Source: Azospirillum oleiclasticum (lineage in GTDB: Bacteria > Pseudomonadota > Alphaproteobacteria > Azospirillales > Azospirillaceae). Taken from it: DNA of 46,324 bases. The position numbers were made by a program, and so were the translations under genes. The first letter of the stretch is position 1. Each line of letters begins with the position of its first letter. Location of the stretch: positions 1 to 46,324 of the forward strand of contig NZ_JABFFR010000031.1 in the NCBI RefSeq assembly GCF_013423485.1, given 5' to 3'. Shown piece after piece: positions 8,140-15,456 of this stretch. Under the pieces are notes generated by a model. It saw only the letters and a program-made list of their open reading frames with translations, was not told the DNA's origin and ran no database searches.

Positions 8140-8892
8140 TCAATACCGGAGGTCGAGGTCGCCGGCGAAGCGGGCGACGGCCCGCTTCAGCGTGTCGGCG
8201 ATCTGCGGCACGCGCGCCGAGCAGCGGAACATCGGGCCGGCAACGACCACCGAATGGCGCTTGCCGTGGATCGGCAGAGGCAGGGCGACACCCACCAGAT
8301 CGGGACTGTAGTCGGCGTTGCTCTGGTGCCACCCGCGTTCGGCCGAGCGCCGCAGCTCGGCCTCCACCGCGTCGATGCTGGTCGGCGTGGTCTCGCCGTA
8401 TTTCTCGAAGCTGATCTTGCGATAGATGGACTGGCGCTCCGCCGGGCTGTACTGCGCCAGGATGGCGCGGCCGGTCGAGGTGGCGTGGATCGGCAGCTTA
8501 TGACCGATCTTCGCGAAGTAGCGGATCGAGTGCGTGGACTCCACCACATGGATGAAGATGGCCGAGATCCCGGCGGGCGCGCCGATGGCCGTGGTCTCGC
8601 CGGTGTCGGCGGCGACCTCGGCCACGAGCTGGATGGCCGCCTCCGGCAGCGGCTCGGCCTCGGAAATGGCGCGCACGATGCTGGACCAGCGGGGGCTCGG
8701 GTAATAGCCCCCGCGCGCCCTGGGCTCGTAGAGATACCCCTTCTCGGCCAGTGTGCCGATCAGGTTGAAGGTGCTGGAACGCGGCCATCCCAGCTCCTCC
8801 GAGATTTCCGCAAGCGTTGCCGGCCGTTGCCGCTTTGCGAAAAACTCCAGGAGTTCCACGACGTTGGCGGCCTGCTTGACTTGCATGCTCAT
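8140..8892 (-). CDS. IclR-family transcriptional regulator
   Basis: IclR-type regulator, 250 residues (a start two codons later, MQVKQ, is also possible). The N-terminal winged helix spans about residues 5-65, with AANVVELLEFFAKRQRPATL and the recognition region LGWPRSSTFNLIGTLAEKGY. The C-terminal effector domain contains PIHATSTGRAILAQYSPAE and the late DYSPDLVGVALPLP and VVVAGPMFRCS blocks. These proteins commonly sense catabolic acids and control divergent degradative operons. Located mid-operon, it is the best in-cluster candidate to act on the palindromes at 15218-15239 or 15399-15410, though no direct evidence links them. Confidence 0.92.
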   Translation of the reverse strand: MSMQVKQAANVVELLEFFAKRQRPATLAEISEELGWPRSSTFNLIGTLAEKGYLYEPRARGGYYPSPRWSSIVRAISEAEPLPEAAIQLVAEVAADTGETTAIGAPAGISAIFIHVVESTHSIRYFAKIGHKLPIHATSTGRAILAQYSPAERQSIYRKISFEKYGETTPTSIDAVEAELRRSAERGWHQSNADYSPDLVGVALPLPIHGKRHSVVVAGPMFRCSARVPQIADTLKRAVARFAGDLDLRY

Positions 8893-8928
8893 CTCGACCC
8901 GGTTTCACATGACGCGCGCTTGTTCATG

Positions 8929-9786
8929 CTATTTCAGCCCGGCCGAAGCCAGGATTTTCTCCGCCGCGCGCAGGTGCGGCTTGTCGATCATCTGGCCGTC
9001 CAGCCGGACAACGCCGGTCGTCCCGGCTTCGAAGGCTTCGACGATCCGCGTGGCCCAGGCGATGTCGCGGTCGCTCGGCCGGAAGGCGGCGTTGACCACG
9101 TCCACATGCTTGGGGTGGATGACCATCTTCGCCTGGAAACCGTCGCGCCGGGCCTCGCGGGCCTCGCGCGCCACCGCCTCCAGATCGTCGAGCGTGGTCG
9201 CCACCGTGTCCACGGCGACGACACCGGCCGCCGCCGCCCCGGCGAGGCACAGGGTGCGGGCGAGGCGGAAGCTGTCGAGCAGCCGGTCGCCGTCGCGGTT
9301 CGTCGTCGCCCCCAACGAGGCGCAAAGATCCTCCGCCCCCCACATGAGCGCCCACAGGCGCGGGCTACAGCCCTTGTAGCGGCCGAGGCCGAACAGCGAT
9401 TCGGCGGTCTCCGTGGCGATCGCCAGGATCAGGGTGCTGCCGGGCTCCCGCCCATGGGCGGCCTCCAGCGCCTCCAGCATATGGTCGAGCCGCTGGACCT
9501 GTTCCGGCCCGCTGCATTTCGGCAGCGCGATCCCGTCCGGGGCATGCGGCATCACCGCGGCCAGATCGGTGGCGGTCAGGCCGGTGTCGAACGCGTTGAC
9601 GCGGACGAACAGCCGCTGCTGACCGCGCTCCTCCGCCAGCATCGCGGCGGTGTCCAGCCGCGCCTGGGGCTTGGCATCGGCGGCGACGGCGTCCTCCAGG
9701 TCGAGGATCAGAGCGTCGGCGGCGGTCTGGCGGGCGCGGGCGAACTTGCGCGGGCTGTCGCCGGGCACGAACAGGAAGCTGCGCAT
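8929..9786 (-). CDS. CitE/HpcH-family CoA-ester lyase (citramalyl/malyl-CoA lyase-like)
   Basis: TIM-barrel, Mg2+-dependent lyase of the CitE-like family, 285 residues. Such enzymes cleave or form beta-hydroxyacyl-CoA diacids such as malyl-CoA, methylmalyl-CoA or citramalyl-CoA. Hallmarks are MRSFLFVPGDSPRKFARA at the start, the acidic ILDLEDAVAAD near residue 30, the second metal/active-site segment IATETAESLFGL, WGAEDLCASLGA, and the late AKMVIHPKHVDVVN. The ATG at 9786 shares one base with the MaoC stop (TGATG), giving translational coupling. A MaoC plus CitE pair is the core of the itaconyl-CoA hydratase/citramalyl-CoA lyase route, which supports but does not prove a C5-dicarboxylate role. 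Confidence 0.9.
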   Translation of the reverse strand: MRSFLFVPGDSPRKFARARQTAADALILDLEDAVAADAKPQARLDTAAMLAEERGQQRLFVRVNAFDTGLTATDLAAVMPHAPDGIALPKCSGPEQVQRLDHMLEALEAAHGREPGSTLILAIATETAESLFGLGRYKGCSPRLWALMWGAEDLCASLGATTNRDGDRLLDSFRLARTLCLAGAAAAGVVAVDTVATTLDDLEAVAREAREARRDGFQAKMVIHPKHVDVVNAAFRPSDRDIAWATRIVEAFEAGTTGVVRLDGQMIDKPHLRAAEKILASAGLK

Positions 9787-10244
9787 CAGGCGGCGTCCTT
9801 GCGCCGGTAGATCATCGCCATGCGCCGGCAGATGGCGACCACCTCGCCGCGCTGGTTGGTGCAGGCGTGCTCGAACTCGACAAGGCCGACATCGCCGCGC
9901 GACTTGCTGAGCCGCTTGGAGACCACCGTCGTGCGCGAACGCAGCGTGTCGCCGTGGAAGACCGGCTTGGGGAAGCGCACGTCGCTCATGCCCAGGTTGC
10001 CCACCGTGGTGCCGAGCGTGGTGTCCTGCACGCTCATCCCGATCATGATGCCCAGCGTGTAGAGGCTGTTGAACAGCGGCTTGCCCCATTCCGTCCGGCT
10101 GGAGAAATCGGCGTCGATGTGCAGCGGCTGCGGGTTGTGGGTCATCAGGCTGAAGCTGAGGTTGTCCTGCTCGGTCACCGTCCGCGAGATCGCGTGTTCG
10201 AAGACCTGACCTTCCTGGAAATCCTCGTAGTACAGACCGGCCAT
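9786..10244 (-). CDS. MaoC-family acyl-CoA hydratase
   Basis: Hot-dog-fold enoyl-CoA hydratase of the MaoC group, 152 residues. It would add water to a 2-enoyl-CoA such as mesaconyl-, itaconyl- or crotonyl-like esters. Visible family features are the start MAGLYYEDFQEGQVFEHAIS, the hydratase signature with the catalytic Asp/His (MTHNPQPLHIDADFSSRTEWG), the long helix SLYTLGIMIGMSVQDTTLGT, and the KPVFHGDTL block. It is translationally coupled to the CitE-like lyase and preceded 14 bases upstream by the racemase-like gene. The pairing predicts hydration followed directly by C-C cleavage. Confidence 0.92.
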   Translation of the reverse strand: MAGLYYEDFQEGQVFEHAISRTVTEQDNLSFSLMTHNPQPLHIDADFSSRTEWGKPLFNSLYTLGIMIGMSVQDTTLGTTVGNLGMSDVRFPKPVFHGDTLRSRTTVVSKRLSKSRGDVGLVEFEHACTNQRGEVVAICRRMAMIYRRKDAA

Positions 10245-10258
10245 GGGTGCTCTCCTCC

Positions 10259-11461
10259 TCAGGATTCTGGTGTCGGTTGGCCGGGAACCGGCGTGGTTGG
10301 AATGACGCCCTGCCGTTCCAGCCGGGCGATGCGATCGGGTGCCATGCCCCAGTCAGCCAGCACCGCGCGGGTGCTCCGGCCCGGCGCCTCCGGCGGGGTC
10401 GGGGTGCCGGCCGGGGTGCGGCTGAACCGCGGGCTCGGCGCCGGCTGCACGACGCCGCCGACCTCGATGAAGGCGTTGCGGGCGACCGCGTGGGGGTGGT
10501 GCGGCGCGTCGGCGACCGCCAGCACCGGCGCCGCGCAGGCGTCGGTGCCTTCCAGCAGGGCGCACCACGCCGCCCGGTCGCGCTCGGCGAAACGGGCCGT
10601 CAGCAGGGCGCGGGCTTGCGGCCATTGCGCCGGGTCGTCCAGGTCCGGGAAGCTCGCCGGATCGAAGCCGATCCGCGTCAGCAGAATCTCCCGGAATTTC
10701 GGCTCGATGGGAGCCACCGCGATCCATTCGCCGTCGGCGCATTGATAGGTGTCGTAATGCGGGGCGCCGGAATCCAGCAGGTTGGTGCCTCGCTCCGGCC
10801 GGTGCAGGCCGGCGGCGGCGAGCCCGAACAGGCTGGTCATCAGGGTCGCCCCCCCCTCCACCATCGCCGCATCGACCACCTGCCCGCGGCCCGACCGCTG
10901 GGCCTCCCACAGGGCCGAGACGATGCCGAAAGCGAGCAGCAGGCCACCGCCGCCATAGTCGCCGATCAGGTTGAGCGGCACCGTCGGCGGCTGCCCGGCG
11001 CGGCCGATCGAGGCGAGCGCCCCGGTCAGCGCGATGTAGGTCAGGTCGTGCCCGGCCGTGCGGGCGAGTGGCCCGTCCTGCCCCCAACCGGTGATCCGCC
11101 CATACACGAGGCGCGGGTTCACCGCGTGGCAGTCCGCCGGCCCCAACCCCAACCGTTCCATGGTGCCGGGGCGGAACCCCTCGATCAGCGCGTCGGCCTT
11201 CGCCACCAGATCGAGCGCGCAGGCCACAGCCTCCGGCCGCTTCAGGTCGAGCGCCACCGAGCGCCGGCCACGGCGGGTGACGTCGAAGGCGACCGGGCGC
11301 GGAATGCCGTTGCCGCTCGGCTCCGGCCGGTCGATCGACACCACCTCGGCGCCGAGGTCGGCCAGCATCATGGCGCCCATGGGGCCGGGGCCGATGCCGG
11401 CGAACTCCACGACGCGTAGTCCGGACAGAGGGCCGGGGCGGGGCTGTGCGTCGGCGGTCAT
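10259..11461 (-). CDS. Alpha-methylacyl-CoA racemase-like / family III CoA-transferase protein
   Basis: Member of the CaiB/BaiF superfamily, 400 residues. It carries the residue pair that marks alpha-methylacyl-CoA racemases: His138 in AGHDLTYIALTGAL and Asp168 in LNLIGDYGGGGLLLAFG. In racemases these are the acid/base pair that inverts a 2-methyl centre. The other two superfamily members here lack the GHD motif. The N terminus has GLRVVEFAGIGPGPMGAMML and the RRSVALDLK block. The ATG at 11461 overlaps the upstream stop by four bases. A CoA-transferase role (some itaconate CoA-transferases are in this superfamily) remains the alternative. The racemase reading fits a methyl-branched substrate with a stereospecific acyl-CoA dehydrogenase. 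Confidence 0.85.
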   Translation of the reverse strand: MTADAQPRPGPLSGLRVVEFAGIGPGPMGAMMLADLGAEVVSIDRPEPSGNGIPRPVAFDVTRRGRRSVALDLKRPEAVACALDLVAKADALIEGFRPGTMERLGLGPADCHAVNPRLVYGRITGWGQDGPLARTAGHDLTYIALTGALASIGRAGQPPTVPLNLIGDYGGGGLLLAFGIVSALWEAQRSGRGQVVDAAMVEGGATLMTSLFGLAAAGLHRPERGTNLLDSGAPHYDTYQCADGEWIAVAPIEPKFREILLTRIGFDPASFPDLDDPAQWPQARALLTARFAERDRAAWCALLEGTDACAAPVLAVADAPHHPHAVARNAFIEVGGVVQPAPSPRFSRTPAGTPTPPEAPGRSTRAVLADWGMAPDRIARLERQGVIPTTPVPGQPTPES

Positions 11462-12720
11462 GCGGCGGCTCCTTCACCGAGGCTGCGGGCGAGAGCGTCG
11501 CGGTGCTGCGGGGCGGCGACGGCGATCAGCGCGCGCGCGCGCGCCGCCGGCCCGAGATGGGCGAGTTCGGCGACGCCATGCTCGGTCACCACCGTATCGA
11601 CGTCGCTGCGCGCGACCGTCACCGCAGCGACCCGCGGAACGATTCGGCTGATGGCGCCGCTGCGGTCGGTCGAGCGGAGCGCCACGATGGCACGACCGCC
11701 TTGCGAGGCCCGCGCCCCGCGGGTGAAGTCCACGAGACCACCCACTCCGCCGACCGGCGCGCCGTCCGCCCGCTCGGCGTTGATCTGCCCGGACAGGTCC
11801 ACCTCGATGGCCGAATTGATCGCGGTCATCCGGGGCTGCGCGGCCAGCACCGCGGGCGCGTGGGTGTGCGAGGCTGGACGGAGGTGCACCGCCGGATTCC
11901 TGTCGATGAAGCGGAACAGCCGCTCGGTGCCGAAGGCGGTGTTGCTGACCGTCAGCCCCGGATCGACCGCCTTGACGGCGTTGGTCACCGCCCCGCCCTC
12001 GATCAGGTCGACAACGCGGTCCCCGATCAGGCCGGAGTGGATGCCGAGGTCGCGGTGCCCGCCCAATTCGGACAGCACCGCGTCGGGGATGGCGCCGATG
12101 CCGATCTGCAGCGTCGCACCGTCGGGCACCAGGGCGGCGACGTGGCGGGCGATGGCGCGCTCCGCCTCGCCCACAGCGGCCGGAGCGAGCCCCACCGGAT
12201 CGCGGTCGGTCTCGATCAGCGCGTCGATGCGGATGGCCGGATCCAGCTCGGCGCCGTGGCACCAGGGCGCCCGGCGGTTCACCTCAGCGACGACGCAGCG
12301 GGCGTGGCGCGCGGCCGCCACCGTGTAGTCGTTGGCGAGTGCCGCGCCGTAGCCCGCGGGTCCGGCAGCGAGCTGGAGCAACACCACGTCGGCCCGGATG
12401 GTGCCGTCGGCGAAGCCGGCGGCGAGCGTGCCGTAATGGATTGGCCAGACCTCCAGCACCCCGACCCGCGCCAGCCGCGCCGCCCGCCCCATGGCGCCGT
12501 AGCTGGCGAAGCGCAGGCCGCCGGCCGGCGCGTCGGCGAAGCTGTCGGAGAAGACGGGGCCGACGAACAGCTCGAAGGGCCCGACCTGCCGTCGCACCTC
12601 CGCCAGCCGGCCGGTCAGCGCCACAGCCTCCGCGCAGCCCTGGCCGCACAGGACGCGGTCGCCCGCCCGGATGAAGCGGGCGAGATCCACAGGGTCCATC
12701 GAGGAGGGCAGGCCGTCCAT
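11458..12720 (-). CDS. Acetyl-CoA hydrolase/4-hydroxybutyrate CoA-transferase-family protein
   Basis: Class I-type two-domain CoA-transferase/hydrolase relative, 420 residues. Expected blocks are present: the glycine-rich LQIGIGAIPDAVLSELGGH, LGIHSGLIGDRVVDLIEGG, the AINSAIEVDLSGQINAE segment, and GVGGLVDFTRGARASQGGRA near the C terminus. In the classical enzymes the GIHTEM motif supplies the catalytic glutamate, but here the position is Gly230 (GIHSGL). The protein may therefore be a subgroup with another nucleophile, a hydrolase or a non-covalent CoA-ester binder. Other ATG codons near the start (residue 8) are possible. It lies 7 bases downstream of the acyl-CoA dehydrogenase in the operon. 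Confidence 0.87.
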   Translation of the reverse strand: MDGLPSSMDPVDLARFIRAGDRVLCGQGCAEAVALTGRLAEVRRQVGPFELFVGPVFSDSFADAPAGGLRFASYGAMGRAARLARVGVLEVWPIHYGTLAAGFADGTIRADVVLLQLAAGPAGYGAALANDYTVAAARHARCVVAEVNRRAPWCHGAELDPAIRIDALIETDRDPVGLAPAAVGEAERAIARHVAALVPDGATLQIGIGAIPDAVLSELGGHRDLGIHSGLIGDRVVDLIEGGAVTNAVKAVDPGLTVSNTAFGTERLFRFIDRNPAVHLRPASHTHAPAVLAAQPRMTAINSAIEVDLSGQINAERADGAPVGGVGGLVDFTRGARASQGGRAIVALRSTDRSGAISRIVPRVAAVTVARSDVDTVVTEHGVAELAHLGPAARARALIAVAAPQHRDALARSLGEGAAA

Positions 12721-12727
12721 CCCGCCC

Positions 12728-13894
12728 TCAGTAGGATTTGGGAAGGCCGAGCACCTTCTCGGCGATGAAGCAGAGGACGAGCTGCGGGCTGATCGGCGCG
12801 ATGCGCGGGATCATCACCTCCCGCAGGTAGCGCTCGACGTGGTACTCCTTGGCGTAGCCGAAGCCGCCATGCGTCATCACCGCCTGCTGGCAGGCGTTGA
12901 AGCCGGCCTCGCCGGCCAGATACTTGGCAGCGTTGGCGCTGGCCCCGCAGGGCAGGCCGCTGTCATACTCCCAGGCCGCGCGCATGATCATCAGCCAGGC
13001 GGCCTCCAGCTCCATCCAGTTGCGGGCCAGCGGGTGCTGGATCGCCTGGTTCTGGCCGATCGGCCGGTTGAAGACGACGCGGTCCTTGGCGTAGGCGGTG
13101 GCGCGGGCGAGCGCCAGATGGCCGATGCCGACCGCTTCCGACGCGATCAGCACCCGCTCCGGGTTCATGCCGTGCAGGATGTACTCGAAGCCGCGCCCCT
13201 CTTCGCCGATGCGGTCCTCCTCGGGGATTTCCAGCCCCTCGATGAACAGCTCGTTGGAGTCCACCGCCTTGCGGCCCATCTTGTCGATCACCCGCACATC
13301 GATGCGGTCGCGGTCGAAGCGGGTGTAGAAAAGGCTGAGCCCGTGGGTCGGCTTGCTCACCTCTTCCAAGGGCGTGGTGCGGGCCAGCAGCAGCATGCGG
13401 TCGGCGACCTGGGCGGTCGAGATCCACACTTTCTGCCCATCGACGACGTAGCAGTCGCCCTTGCGCACGGCGCGCGTCTTGAGCTGCGTGGTGTTCAGCC
13501 CGGTGTTGGGCTCGGTCACAGCGAAGCAGGCCTTTTCCTTGCCTTGCACCATCGGCGGCAGCATGCGCCGCTTCTGCTCCTCGGTGCCGTGGACCACCAC
13601 CGGGTTCAGGCCGAAGATGTTGATGTGGAGCGCCGAGGCCCCCGACATGCCGGCACCGGACTCGGCGATGGTCCGCATCATCACCGACGCCTCGGTGACG
13701 CCGAGGCCGGAGCCGCCATACTCCTCCGGGATGCAGATGCCGAGCCAGCCGTTGTCGGCGAAGGCGGCGTAGAAGTCGTCCGGGAACCCGCCGTCGCGGT
13801 CGCGCTTCAGCCAGTAGTCGTCGCCGAAGCGCTTGCAGATGGCGGCGATGGCGTCCCGCATCGCCTCCTGGTCCGCGGTCAGTCTGAAATCCAT
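12728..13894 (-). CDS. Acyl-CoA dehydrogenase (FAD-dependent)
   Basis: FAD flavoenzyme, 388 residues, introducing a 2,3-double bond into an acyl-CoA and passing electrons to ETF. Domains run in the usual order: an N-terminal helical part (MDFRLTADQEAMRDAIAAIC), the FAD/substrate block ACFAVTEPNTGLNTTQLKT and KVWISTAQVADRM, then a C-terminal helical domain with HGGFGYAKEYHVERYLREVM. The usual base of the medium-chain type (Glu in IYEGT) is absent: that stretch reads RIAPISPQ. Instead Glu246 in MNPERVLIA matches the base position of isovaleryl- and long-chain acyl-CoA dehydrogenases. That fits a branched or bulky substrate. It lies 15 bases after CoA-transferase B, in one operon. Confidence 0.93.
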   Translation of the reverse strand: MDFRLTADQEAMRDAIAAICKRFGDDYWLKRDRDGGFPDDFYAAFADNGWLGICIPEEYGGSGLGVTEASVMMRTIAESGAGMSGASALHINIFGLNPVVVHGTEEQKRRMLPPMVQGKEKACFAVTEPNTGLNTTQLKTRAVRKGDCYVVDGQKVWISTAQVADRMLLLARTTPLEEVSKPTHGLSLFYTRFDRDRIDVRVIDKMGRKAVDSNELFIEGLEIPEEDRIGEEGRGFEYILHGMNPERVLIASEAVGIGHLALARATAYAKDRVVFNRPIGQNQAIQHPLARNWMELEAAWLMIMRAAWEYDSGLPCGASANAAKYLAGEAGFNACQQAVMTHGGFGYAKEYHVERYLREVMIPRIAPISPQLVLCFIAEKVLGLPKSY

Positions 13895-13909
13895 CGGTGC
13901 TGTGCTCCG

Positions 13910-15136
13910 TCAGAGGTCGGCGTCGGCCCCAGCCGCCTGGGCCGGGACGGTCATGGCGTGTTGCAGAAGAAGGGCGGCGATCTCGTCCTCCCCGAACCCG
14001 GCTTCGCGCAGGATGTCGAGGCCGTGCTCGCCCTTGCGGGGGGCGAGTTGCCGGATGGCCACCGGGGTGCGCGACCAGCTCGCCGACATCCGCATGGCGC
14101 GCACCGGCCCTTCGGTCGGGTGCTCGTGGGTCTGGAAGAAGCCGGTCCGTGTCAGATGGGGATCGTCGAGGATGCTGGTGAAATCGTGCATCGGCATCGC
14201 CGGCACGTCGGCCCGGTCGAGCAGCTCCATCCACTCCGCGGTGGTGCGCTCGGTGAACATGAGGGCCAACTCGCCGTAGACGAAGTCGACATGCTTCTGC
14301 CGGTCGGCAAATCTGGCGAAGCGCGGGTCGCTGGCCGGCAAATCCTCCCGGCCGATCGCCTTCAGAAAATTCGTCCACTGCTTGTCGGTGTAGATGACCG
14401 CGCAGATGTAGCCGTCGCGGGTCCGGTACGGGCGCCGCTCCGGCGAGAGCTGGCGCGCGTAGCCGCCACCGTCGAGCGGCGGCTCGAAGGTCAGCCCGCT
14501 CAGATGGTCGCTGAGGACGAAGCTCACCATCGTCTCGAACATCGGGATATCGACCCGCTGGCCGAGCCCCGTCCGGTCACGGTTCACCAACGTGGCGCAG
14601 ATCGCCCCGACCGCGGCGAGCCCGACCACGCGGTCGGCGATGGCGGTGGGCACGTAGCGCGGCGTGCCGTCGCCGGCGCGCGCGATCAGCGCGGACATGA
14701 CCGAGGCACCCTGGATCAGGTCGTCGTAGGCGGGCCGGGCCGCGTAGGGGCCGTCCTGCCCGAAGCCGAACAGCCCCGCGTAGATCAGCCGCGGGTTGCG
14801 TGCCGCCAGCGTCTCGTAATCCAGGCCCAGGCGGGTCATCGCCTGCGGGCGGATGTTGTAGGTGAGGATGTCCGCATCGTCGGCCAGCCGCAGCAGCGCC
14901 TCCCGGCCGGCCGGCTGCTTCAGGTCCAGGCAGATGCTCCGCTTGCTGCGGTTGGCGTTCAGGAAGATCGCCCCCATGCCGGCGTTCCTTTGCGGCCCGA
15001 TCTGCCGCACAAGATCCCCGTCCGGTGATTCCACCTTGATGACGTCGGCCCCCATGTCGCCCAGCATCTGCGTGGCGGACGGCCCCATCAGGACGGAGGT
15101 CAGATCGATGATCTTGGTTCCTGCCAGCGGCCCCAT
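13910..15136 (-). CDS. Family III CoA-transferase (CaiB/BaiF), copy B
   Basis: First gene of the minus-strand CoA operon, 408 residues. It has the family N terminus (LTSVLMGPSATQMLGDMGAD), IKVESPDGDLVRQIGPQRN, KRSICLDLKQPAG, GFGQDGPYAARPAYDDLIQG, and a predicted catalytic Asp168 in TAIADRVVGLAAVG. Being the promoter-proximal gene, it probably activates the incoming acid using a CoA ester made later in the pathway. It closely resembles copy A at the other end of the operon but has its own C-terminal tail. The ATG at 15136 gives the standard N terminus. Confidence 0.9.
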   Translation of the reverse strand: MGPLAGTKIIDLTSVLMGPSATQMLGDMGADVIKVESPDGDLVRQIGPQRNAGMGAIFLNANRSKRSICLDLKQPAGREALLRLADDADILTYNIRPQAMTRLGLDYETLAARNPRLIYAGLFGFGQDGPYAARPAYDDLIQGASVMSALIARAGDGTPRYVPTAIADRVVGLAAVGAICATLVNRDRTGLGQRVDIPMFETMVSFVLSDHLSGLTFEPPLDGGGYARQLSPERRPYRTRDGYICAVIYTDKQWTNFLKAIGREDLPASDPRFARFADRQKHVDFVYGELALMFTERTTAEWMELLDRADVPAMPMHDFTSILDDPHLTRTGFFQTHEHPTEGPVRAMRMSASWSRTPVAIRQLAPRKGEHGLDILREAGFGEDEIAALLLQHAMTVPAQAAGADADL

Positions 15137-15194
15137 CCCAACTCCCCAGGCGTGACGTGATGATGTGAACGCAGCTCGGCGCTGCGCTAAAATT

Positions 15195-15224
15195 CATATA
15201 CAGGGATTTTTAGTCCATGTGCAA
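15195..15224 (-). promoter_or_regulatory. Candidate promoter for the minus-strand CoA operon
   Basis: On the minus strand a -35-like TTGCAC (15219-15224) is followed after 18 bp by a -10-like TATATG (15195-15200), about 60 bases upstream of the CoA-transferase B start. The -35 box lies inside the left arm of the 22-bp inverted repeat, so a protein bound there would compete with polymerase. The call rests on consensus matching only. Confidence 0.4.
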
Positions 15225-15239
15225 GGCGTTTCTTGCACA
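15218..15239. promoter_or_regulatory. 22-bp perfect inverted repeat, likely operator in the divergent control region
   Basis: TGTGCAAG (15218-15225) and CTTGCACA (15232-15239) are perfect reverse complements separated by six bases (GCGTTT). The repeat lies in the 320-bp region between the two divergent catabolic operons and overlaps the candidate -35 of the minus-strand promoter. Symmetry, arm length and place fit a dimeric repressor or activator site. The IclR protein encoded in the operon is a candidate binder. Confidence 0.6.
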
Positions 15240-15392
15240 AAGGTTCGTGCCGTTGGTGTTTGGTTTTTGTGCGTTGCGGGATGGAATTTCGCGACGCACG
15301 CTGAACCCATAGATTGGGCATTCTTCAAAAAATCGCGAAGAATCAGGTATTAGAGCAAATCGCGTGGATTGCTGATTTTCCGGCCCGGCAGC

Positions 15393-15422
15393 TTGACAGG
15401 TGAGTTCACCACCGTGTACATA
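15393..15422 (+). promoter_or_regulatory. Promoter with embedded operator for the plus-strand oxidation/uptake operon
   Basis: A perfect -35 TTGACA (15393-15398) is followed after 18 bp by a weak -10-like TACATA (15417-15422). In the spacer sits a perfect inverted repeat GGTGA-GT-TCACC (15399-15410), a position where a bound repressor would block open-complex formation. The next gene begins within 20 to 40 bases. Between the two regulatory sites (15240-15392) only AT-richer sequence with two AAATCGCG copies (15330-15337, 15357-15364) is seen. Confidence 0.5.
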
Positions 15423-15456
15423 CTGATCACCATATTGAATGAAGGACGCGCTTTCC

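Noticed and set aside
15330..15364. Two AAATCGCG copies as a direct-repeat operator
   Set aside because: Eight bases only, with no third copy and no promoter at matching distance; could be chance.
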